A DNA stretch of 11,145 bases from Candidatus Spyradenecus faecavium (lineage in GTDB: Bacteria > Verrucomicrobiota > Kiritimatiellia > RFP12 > DVOR01), in the NCBI GenBank assembly GCA_018713405.1, contig DVOR01000026.1, positions 1 to 11,145 of the forward strand, in the 5' to 3' direction. Made by a program: the position numbers and the translations under genes. The notes below the pieces were generated by a model. The model had not been told where the DNA came from, ran no database searches, and worked only from the letters and a program-made list of their open reading frames with translations. Shown here piece after piece: positions 1 to 5,915 of this stretch. Numbering within the stretch: the stretch's first letter is position 1; the number at the start of each line of letters is the position of its first letter.

Positions 1-167
1 CGCTGCTTGGAGAGGGAGACGGTCTCGATGTCCCCGCGCACGGCCTCCCAGAAGGCGTCGACCGTGGGGTCGGCGATGCGGCCCTCGTCGTAGAGCGCCT
101 GCGCGGCGGTGTCGGGGGAGTGCCCGCCCGCGCCGGTGTAGAGCTGCTTGCTCGCCCACGGCGGCAC
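1..167 (-). CDS. Unidentified protein, N-terminal part only, runs off left edge
   Basis: An open minus-strand frame with strong G/C third-position bias reads VPPWASKQLYTGAGGHSPD, then TAAQALYDEGRIADPTVDAF, then WEAVRGDIETVSLSKQ, and leaves the window at base 1. There is no in-frame ATG. The best start I can see is the GTG at 165-167, preceded by AGGGG six bases upstream. The frame stays open back to a TAA at 266-268, with a TTG at 237-239, and residues QLRLLQGLG just before the GTG still look coding. The coding-like codon bias fades near 191, so the gene may start earlier than the GTG or may have lost its 5' end. I do not recognise the family. The KQLYTGAG stretch faintly recalls PIG-L/LmbE deacetylases, but too weakly to name it. 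It follows the Lnt-TPR gene on the same strand across an intergenic repeat region. Confidence 0.45.
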   Translation of the reverse strand, partial: MPPWASKQLYTGAGGHSPDTAAQALYDEGRIADPTVDAFWEAVRGDIETVSLSKQ

Positions 168-237
168 GCCCAGCCCCTGCAGCAGGCGGAGTTGCCTTGC
201 CGACCCGGCAATGGGGAGCCGGCTAGGGGGGGATTGC

Positions 238-299
238 AAATAAGTGCTGATGGATTTCTGAAACCCTTAAGGGTTTCGGAAAAAGATGTGGACTTATGC
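238..299. repeat. Dispersed palindromic intergenic element, copy 1
   Basis: This is an imperfect 62-bp inverted repeat centred on the TTAA at 267-270. The core GAAACCCTTAAGGGTTTC (260-277) is perfectly symmetric. The arms carry ATAAGT on the left (240-245) and ACTTAT on the right (292-297). By eye, about 22 of 31 arm positions pair. The left half plus core reappears at 9802-9845 with 37 of 44 positions identical. It lies between the end of the Lnt-TPR gene and the left-edge gene fragment. It could be a REP/MITE-like repeat, a regulator site or a transcript-end structure. No encoded protein is seen. Confidence 0.75.
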
Positions 300-303
300 A
301 GAG

Positions 304-324
304 TCGGCCCCTGGGCGGGGCCGA
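304..324 (-). terminator. GC-rich hairpin after Lnt-TPR, possible terminator without a U-tract
   Basis: A perfect 8-bp stem (arms 304-311 TCGGCCCC and 317-324 GGGGCCGA) with a 5-nt loop lies 57 nt downstream of the Lnt-TPR stop. On the minus strand the hairpin is followed by CTCTGCATAAG rather than a run of U, so it is not a canonical intrinsic terminator. A T5 stretch (minus strand) occurs only about 20 nt later. It may mark the 3' end of the operon transcript or protect it from exonucleases. Confidence 0.4.
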
Positions 325-327
325 TTG

Positions 328-359
328 GGAAGTTTGGAAGTTTGGAGGGTTGGAGGGTT
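328..359. repeat. Four tandem octamers, GGAAGTTT x2 and GGAGGGTT x2
   Basis: Four exact 8-bp units follow each other without gaps (328-335, 336-343, 344-351, 352-359), and a degenerate GGTTGG follows to 365. The consensus is GGARGKTT. A related four-octamer tract lies at 9968-9999, where the C-rich strand is on top, so its orientation is inverted. The tract is about 20 bp downstream of the Lnt-TPR stop codon. Its function is unknown. Confidence 0.8.
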
Positions 360-381
360 GGTTGGCGGCCTTGGGTCGAGG

Positions 382-3300
382 TCAGGCGAGGCCGGCGGCG
401 CGGAGGCGCGCGGCGAGGCGTTCGTACTGGGCGCGGCGGCCGCGGGCGGTCTCGATGGCCTCGAGGCGGGTGCGGGCACGGTCGACCCAGCGGCGGCCCT
501 CGGCGGCGTAGGCCTGGGCGGTGAGGTCGGCGGCGGCGTAGAGGAGGGCGTAGTATTGCTTGACGGCGAGGTCGAGGCGTTCCTGCTTTTCGTAGACGCG
601 GCCGATCTGGTAGGCGTACCTGGCGGCGGCGTCGGGGTCGCGGCCGTCGTTCAGTCGGTCGAGGGCGGCGCGGTAGTTCTTGTAGGCGAGCTCGTAGCGC
701 GCGGGGTCGTTGGTGGCGGTGATGCGCAGGCAGTCCCCCAGGAGGCCGTGGGCCTCGCCGACCCACGGGGCGTCGGGGGAGTGGCGGATGAGGCGGGAGA
801 GGAGCTCGGCGGCCTCGCCGAAGCGGGCGAGCTCGACAAGGGCCTCGGCCTGGAGGAAACGGGCGTCGGGGAGGATGTCGGCCTGGGGGGCGGTCTCGGC
901 GAGGGCGGCGACGAGCTCGATGGCGTGGGCGTAGTCGCCGGCTTGGTAGGCGGCGCGTGCGGCGAGGAAGCGGGCGTTGGGGACGCGCGGGTCGTCGGGC
1001 CAGCGTTCGGCGAAGGTGCGGAAGCCCTGGGCAGCGGCCTCGTACTCGCCGCGGTTGAAGTCGCTCTTGGCGAGCCAGAGGATCATGTCCGGGACGCGGG
1101 GGGAGTCGGGGTAGTCGTCGAGGTAGGTCTGGGCGAGGGTGCGGGCGCGGTCGTCGTCGCCCAGGCCGTAGAGGCAAAGGACGAGGAAGAAGCGGGCCTC
1201 GGCGGCGATGGCGGGGTCGTCGGCGCCCTCGAGGGCGGCGAAGTCGTCGCGGGCGCGGCCCAGCTGGAAGCGGTCGCTGTCGCGCTGGGCGAGGGCGTAG
1301 TAGGCGCGCCCGCGCTCGAGGCGGAGGGTGGCCTGGTGGGCGGGGTTCTGGGTGCGGGGGAGGAAGCGGGTGAACTCGGCGATGGCGGCCTGGAGGCGCC
1401 CCTCCTTGGCCAAGAGGGCCGCGAGGCGGGTGGCGGCGGTGTAGGCGTCGTCCTCGGAGGCCTGGGGATCGTCGCGGGTGGCGGCGTAGGCGCGGCGGGC
1501 GGACTCGTTGTCGCCGGCGGCCTCGAGGGCGCGGGCCAGGCGGAGGGAGATGGCGGCGGAAGGGGCTTCCTTGAGGAGCTCCTGGCAGAGGGTCTCGGCG
1601 CGGGCGTAGCGCTTGGCGGCGAGGGCGGCCTCGACGGCCTCGATGCGGAGCTCGCGGCGGAGGGTGGCGGTGTCGGCGAGCTCGATGGCCTCGGTGAGGG
1701 AGGCGAGGGCCTCGTCGGGGCGGCCCGCGGCCAGGAGGGTCCGCCCGCGGCCCCGGCGGACGCGCACGCGGAGCTCGGGGACGTCATAGCCGGCGACCCA
1801 GCGGTCGTAGGCGGCGAGGGCGTCCTCGTGGCGGCCCTGGGCGGCGAGGGTCTCGGCGATGTAGAGGAGGAGGGAGGGGGCGTCGGCGGCGGAGGGGTCC
1901 AGGCGGACGGCCTGGTCGAGGGCGTCGAGGCCCTCCTTGACGGCGGCGGGGTCGGGGTCGCCGCAGAGGAGGGTGCCAAGGGTGGCGAGGGCCTGGCGGC
2001 GGAGGTCATCCACGCGGGCGACCTCGACGGCGCGGCGGGCGAGGGTGATGGCCTGCGCGGGGTCGGAGGCAAGGGCGGAGGCGGCGAGGGCCAGGCGGGC
2101 CTCGACGGAGGAGCTGAGGCCCGGCGCGTCCAGGAGGCGGAGCAGGGTGGCGAGGGCGGCGTCGCGGTCGGCGGCGCCGGCGTAGGCCTTGGGCAGGGCG
2201 AGGGCGCAGTCGAGCCAGACGTCGCCGCGGTCGGCCTCGCCGGCGGCGGCGAGGAGGGCGGCGCGGGATTGGGCGTTGGGGAAGCGGTCGACCCAAGCGA
2301 GGGCGTTCTCGGCGCGGGTGCGGGCGTCGGCGCCCTTGGCGGCGTTGACGGCGGAGAAGCGGGCGGAGGCCTGGAGGGTGCGGCCCAACTCGAGGTCGGC
2401 GCGGAGGGCCTGGCGGAGGGCGGCGACGCCCCACTCGGTGTCGGCGGAGGGGCGGGCGGCCTCGAAGGCGCGTTGGGCGGCGGCGAAGTCGCGACGGCCG
2501 TTGAGGGCGGCGAGGGTGAAGACCAGGCGGCGCTCGGCGGGAAGCTCGGGGCATTCGTCGATGCGCTTGAGGGCGGTGTCCCACGCCTCCTTGGCGAGGT
2601 CGGCGCGGATGAGGACCTCGGTGGCGCGAGCGCGTTCCTCGGGGGTGACGCCGAGCTTGGCGAGGAGGTCGCGCGCGGCACGCTCGGCGATGTTCAGGTT
2701 GCCGTCGTCCAAGGCCATGCCGGCGGCGGGGAGGAGGCTGTCCCCGGCGGGTTGGGCGCGCAGGGGCGCCAGCGGCAGGAGGGCGAGCAGGAGGACCGCA
2801 GCCAGGCGGGGGTCGGGGCGGCGGCGGCGCAGGAGGAGCCACGCGGCCAGGCAGAGGACGAAGGCGGCGCAGGGGGCGCCGAAGGCCAGCTCGCCGAAGC
2901 GGAGGTAGGGGCCGGCGAAGGGGCGTTCGGTGAGGGGGAGGTAGGTGGGGGCGACGCCGGAGATGACGTCCCGCGTGAAGGCGGCGAGGCTCTCGACGGG
3001 GCGGCCGACGGCGTCGTAGGCGACGACGCTGCCGCGGTTGGCGGAGCGCGCCATGGGGACGCCCGTCTCGATGCAGCGGAGTGCGGCCTGGCGGGCGTGC
3101 TGGTCGGCCTCGGCGGAGCCGGCGTACCAGGCGTCGTTGCTGAGGTTGAGGAGGAGGCGGGCGCCATCGTTGACGGATTCGCGGGCGACGCCGGCGACGG
3201 TGTCCTCGAAGCAGATGAGAGGGCCGACGGTCAGGCCGGAGGGGAGGGTGAGAACCGTCACGTCGCGGCCGGGGACGTTGCTGAGACCGGTGGGGGCGAA

Positions 3301-4413
3301 GCGCTGGAGCCAGGGGAAGGTCTTGTCGAGGGGGATGTACTCGCCGAAGGGGACCAGGTGGCGCTTGCCGTAGACCTGGCCGAGGCCGGCGTCGGTGAAG
3401 AGGAGGGCGGCGTTGTACCAGCCGCCCTCGGGGGCGCGATGGATGCCGCCGAGCAGGAGCGGGGTCCCGGCCTCGGCGGCGAGACGGGTGAGGGCGGCCT
3501 TGGCGCCGACGGCGTCGGGGAAGGCGAACTCGAAGACGGCGCTCTCGGGCCAGAGCCAGAGGTCGGGGCGCAGGAGGGCGACGCTGCGGGCGCGGGTGAG
3601 GGTGTCGGGGCTCCAAAGCGGGGAGACGCGGCCCTCGGCGAAGACGCTGGGGACGTCGGTGGCCTCGGCGACGACGGAGGCGCGGGGGGCGTCGCGGAGC
3701 AGGGCGTCGTAGGCGGCGATGCGGTGGGTGCCCCAGAGGAAGGCGGCAAGGAGGGGGACGAAGGGGAGGATGGTCTCGAGGGAGAGCAGGGCGCGACCAC
3801 GGAAGTCGGCGGGGCCGGTGTGGGTGACGGCGCCCCAGAGGCGTTCGCAGAGGGTGGCGACGGCGCCGTTGACGGCGACGACGAGGGCGGAGGCGAGGGC
3901 GGCGCCGCCGAGCGCGGCCACCTGCGCCATCGGGAGCCATGCGGGGACGGCCAGGGCCAGGCCCAGCGGGTTCCAGGCGAAGCCCGTGAAGAGGTGGGAA
4001 CGGAGGCACTCCAGGCCGGCCCAGAGCGCGGGCTCCAGCACGAGCGCCAGGGCGACGCGTCCCGGGCCGGGGGCGGCGGAGAGGCGCGCGCGGAGGGCGG
4101 CGGCCAGCCCCGCGAAGGCCGCGACGAAGAGGGCGAGCACGGCGCTCAGGCCCAGCAGGGCGGGGACGACGAGGAACCAAGGGCCATCGTTGTCGGTGAG
4201 GGAGAGCATCCACCAGAGCTGGCCCACCCAGGAGGCGAAGCCGGCGAGGCCGCCGAGCCAGAAGGCGCGGCGCGGGGGGGCGTGGCGCACCACGAGCAGG
4301 AGCGGCACCAGGGCGAACCAGACGTTGCCGGTCTGCCCGAAGGGGGGCCACAGCGAGACCAGCAGGGCGGCGGCGAAGAGGGCGGCGGCGGATTGCAGGA
4401 GAGTCATCTTCAT
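382..4413 (-). CDS. lnt: Apolipoprotein N-acyltransferase fused to a large TPR domain
   Basis: Residues 1-530 form an apolipoprotein N-acyltransferase, which transfers an acyl chain from phospholipid to the N-terminal cysteine of lipoproteins at the periplasmic face of the inner membrane. N-terminal membrane segments (about 4-22, 30-42, 52-70, 78-107, 122-136, 155-183, 212-228) precede the nitrilase-like domain. That domain has the expected catalytic triad: E290 in WPES, K350 in VYGKRHLVPFGEY and C401 in LICFED. A last membrane segment is at 512-528. E. coli Lnt is 512 residues, but this protein has 1343. After RRRR (529-532), a second hydrophobic stretch ending LAPLRA|Q resembles a signal peptide, followed by about 790 residues of helix-pair repeats. 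I count at least twelve TPR-like units between 853 and 1291, ending in a BamD/CpoB-like style. The ATG at 4411-4413 follows GAGAGG at 8-nt spacing and overlaps the upstream stop as ATGA, implying translational coupling. A second ATG lies two codons in. Confidence 0.93.
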   Translation of the reverse strand: MKMTLLQSAAALFAAALLVSLWPPFGQTGNVWFALVPLLLVVRHAPPRRAFWLGGLAGFASWVGQLWWMLSLTDNDGPWFLVVPALLGLSAVLALFVAAFAGLAAALRARLSAAPGPGRVALALVLEPALWAGLECLRSHLFTGFAWNPLGLALAVPAWLPMAQVAALGGAALASALVVAVNGAVATLCERLWGAVTHTGPADFRGRALLSLETILPFVPLLAAFLWGTHRIAAYDALLRDAPRASVVAEATDVPSVFAEGRVSPLWSPDTLTRARSVALLRPDLWLWPESAVFEFAFPDAVGAKAALTRLAAEAGTPLLLGGIHRAPEGGWYNAALLFTDAGLGQVYGKRHLVPFGEYIPLDKTFPWLQRFAPTGLSNVPGRDVTVLTLPSGLTVGPLICFEDTVAGVARESVNDGARLLLNLSNDAWYAGSAEADQHARQAALRCIETGVPMARSANRGSVVAYDAVGRPVESLAAFTRDVISGVAPTYLPLTERPFAGPYLRFGELAFGAPCAAFVLCLAAWLLLRRRRPDPRLAAVLLLALLPLAPLRAQPAGDSLLPAAGMALDDGNLNIAERAARDLLAKLGVTPEERARATEVLIRADLAKEAWDTALKRIDECPELPAERRLVFTLAALNGRRDFAAAQRAFEAARPSADTEWGVAALRQALRADLELGRTLQASARFSAVNAAKGADARTRAENALAWVDRFPNAQSRAALLAAAGEADRGDVWLDCALALPKAYAGAADRDAALATLLRLLDAPGLSSSVEARLALAASALASDPAQAITLARRAVEVARVDDLRRQALATLGTLLCGDPDPAAVKEGLDALDQAVRLDPSAADAPSLLLYIAETLAAQGRHEDALAAYDRWVAGYDVPELRVRVRRGRGRTLLAAGRPDEALASLTEAIELADTATLRRELRIEAVEAALAAKRYARAETLCQELLKEAPSAAISLRLARALEAAGDNESARRAYAATRDDPQASEDDAYTAATRLAALLAKEGRLQAAIAEFTRFLPRTQNPAHQATLRLERGRAYYALAQRDSDRFQLGRARDDFAALEGADDPAIAAEARFFLVLCLYGLGDDDRARTLAQTYLDDYPDSPRVPDMILWLAKSDFNRGEYEAAAQGFRTFAERWPDDPRVPNARFLAARAAYQAGDYAHAIELVAALAETAPQADILPDARFLQAEALVELARFGEAAELLSRLIRHSPDAPWVGEAHGLLGDCLRITATNDPARYELAYKNYRAALDRLNDGRDPDAAARYAYQIGRVYEKQERLDLAVKQYYALLYAAADLTAQAYAAEGRRWVDRARTRLEAIETARGRRAQYERLAARLRAAGLA
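2748..2830 (-). other. Junction between Lnt and TPR parts: internal signal-peptide-like segment
   Basis: The codons cover residues 529-556: four arginines, then PDPRLAAVLLLALLPLAPL, then RAQPA. This has the charged, hydrophobic and small-residue cleavage regions of a Sec signal peptide, with likely cleavage after A553. Lnt's C-terminus is normally cytoplasmic after its last membrane helix, so one more span would put the TPR part in the periplasm. I find no in-frame ATG, GTG or TTG here from which the TPR part could start independently. The next in-frame ATG is M566, beyond the hydrophobic segment. Confidence 0.6.
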
Positions 4414-5915
4414 GGGGAGGTCCTCTCGGCAAGGGTGAGGGTGGTGTGGCCTTGGCCGAAGTCGGGGAAGACGGCCAAGTCGCGGCCATAGGCGGCACGG
4501 AGCGCGGCCAGGCGCTCGGCGCGGTCGGGCGCGGGGGTCAAGTCGGGGAAGCGGAGGGCGTAGGTGTAGCCGCTCCAGGCGGCGAGGGGCGCGGCGGCGG
4601 GGTCAAGGGGCTGCGGCTTGGAGAAGGGCCCCATCTCCAGTCCGCGCGGGACGTCGAGCCCGGCCTCGACGGCGAGGTAGGCGTCCTGCGTCCAGAGGAC
4701 GTCCGTGCCGAGGCGGTCGGCGGCGGCGCGGGCCTCGGCGGCGGCGCGGCGCAGGAGCAGGAGGTCGGGCTCGGCCTTCAGGCGCGGCCACAGGCGGTCC
4801 TGCCCGTTGGAGACCCAGGCCTCGGCGAGGGGCGAGCCGCAGACGGCGAGGGCGAGCGCGGCGGGGACCAAGGCTTTGGCGAAGGCGGCGCGGAGGCTGT
4901 CGAAGGGGAGGCGCGCGAAGGCCTCGGCCGCGACCATCGCCAAGGGCAGGAGCGCGGGGACGAGGTAGTCGTCGTAGGGCACGGGGGCGAGGAGGTGGAC
5001 GGCGGCGAGGGCAACGGCGCAGAGGAGCCACAGGCGCGGCAGGGGCGCGCGGTCGCGCGGCGGGATGCGGAGGCTCGGCTTGCCGGTGAGCGCGAGCCAG
5101 GCGGTCAGGACGCAGGCGACGGTCAGGATGGGGTTGAAGCGCACCGCCCGCGCCAGGCACCCCAGCACGCCGAGCGCACCCATCGGCGCCCGCGCGGCAT
5201 GGAAGGCCTGCGCCTCGAGGAAGCTCCCCGGCCACAGCAGGAGCCAGGGGCCGAAGACCACGGCCAGCCCGACCGCGCCGCCGACGCCGAACCAAAGCCA
5301 CGCCAAGCGCCCGGCCCAGTCGCGCCGCGCGAGGAGCCACAGGCCGACCACCGGTAGGAGGATGCCCATCGAGAGCCGCGTCCCGGCCAGGAGCGCGAGG
5401 AGCAGCCCCGCGCCGGCCAGGCGCCAGGCGGCCGCGCCGCCCTGCGCGCCAATCAGCCGCAACGCCACGGCCAGCCCCAGCGCGCACAGGGCGTAGGCCT
5501 TGGGGATGCAGGTGAAGTAGGTGAACCACAGCGAGAGCCCCAGGAAGACCCAGAGCGCCAGGCGCGCCGTCCGGCGTTCGTCCTCGCGGCGCAGGCAGGA
5601 GGCGACGGCCCCGCCGGCCACGGCAATCGCCGCGAAGCCCAGGGCGGCGGTGAGGAGACGCCCGCCCAACACGCCGAAGGGCGACCACAGCCAGCCGAGG
5701 AGCGCGTAGGCGAAGGGCATCACGGGCCCCTGCGTGAAGAAGAAGTCGCGGTGCGGAAAGTCGCCGGCCATCACGTGGCGCGCCGCGAGGAGGTACCACC
5801 CCTCGTCTTGGTTCAGGGGGCCGAGCAGGGCGTTGGCCAGGAAGCAGAGGGCCGTGAGGGCGATGGCCGCCAGCCCCCACCGCCGCAGGGCGCGCGCGGA
5901 GTCCTCAGCGCCCAT
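4410..5915 (-). CDS. GT39/ArnT-like polytopic membrane glycosyltransferase (GT-C fold)
   Basis: The 501-residue protein has about ten hydrophobic segments starting at residue 12. The first periplasmic loop carries NQDEGWYLLAARHVMAGDFP followed by HRDFFFTQGPV (residues 35-65). The acidic pair D37-E38, the downstream HRD (55-57) and the QGP motif are typical of the PMT_2/GT39/GT83 group, which uses polyprenyl-phosphate sugars and transfers them on the periplasmic side. From about residue 360 a soluble C-terminal part includes VLWTQDAYLAVEAG and GLEMGPFSKP. The acceptor and sugar cannot be read from the sequence. The ATG at 5913-5915 follows GGGGGAG at 4-5 nt. The gene overlaps the upstream frame by 11 bp and the downstream lnt start by 4 bp (ATGA), so the three are very probably one coupled operon. 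The broad family assignment is firm; the substrate is unknown. Confidence 0.85.
   Translation of the reverse strand: MGAEDSARALRRWGLAAIALTALCFLANALLGPLNQDEGWYLLAARHVMAGDFPHRDFFFTQGPVMPFAYALLGWLWSPFGVLGGRLLTAALGFAAIAVAGGAVASCLRREDERRTARLALWVFLGLSLWFTYFTCIPKAYALCALGLAVALRLIGAQGGAAAWRLAGAGLLLALLAGTRLSMGILLPVVGLWLLARRDWAGRLAWLWFGVGGAVGLAVVFGPWLLLWPGSFLEAQAFHAARAPMGALGVLGCLARAVRFNPILTVACVLTAWLALTGKPSLRIPPRDRAPLPRLWLLCAVALAAVHLLAPVPYDDYLVPALLPLAMVAAEAFARLPFDSLRAAFAKALVPAALALAVCGSPLAEAWVSNGQDRLWPRLKAEPDLLLLRRAAAEARAAADRLGTDVLWTQDAYLAVEAGLDVPRGLEMGPFSKPQPLDPAAAPLAAWSGYTYALRFPDLTPAPDRAERLAALRAAYGRDLAVFPDFGQGHTTLTLAERTSP

Noticed and set aside
286..4491. A 1401-codon open frame on the plus strand, antisense to the Lnt-TPR gene
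   Set aside because: Its translation is low-complexity Gly/Glu/Ala/Val text without domains. It arises because the real minus-strand gene uses almost only G/C-ending codons, which removes stops from the antisense frame.
2006..4498. An 830-codon minus-strand open frame in another phase
   Set aside because: It is Arg/Pro-rich shadow coding. The overlapping frame has an intact Lnt catalytic domain, membrane spans and a ribosome site.
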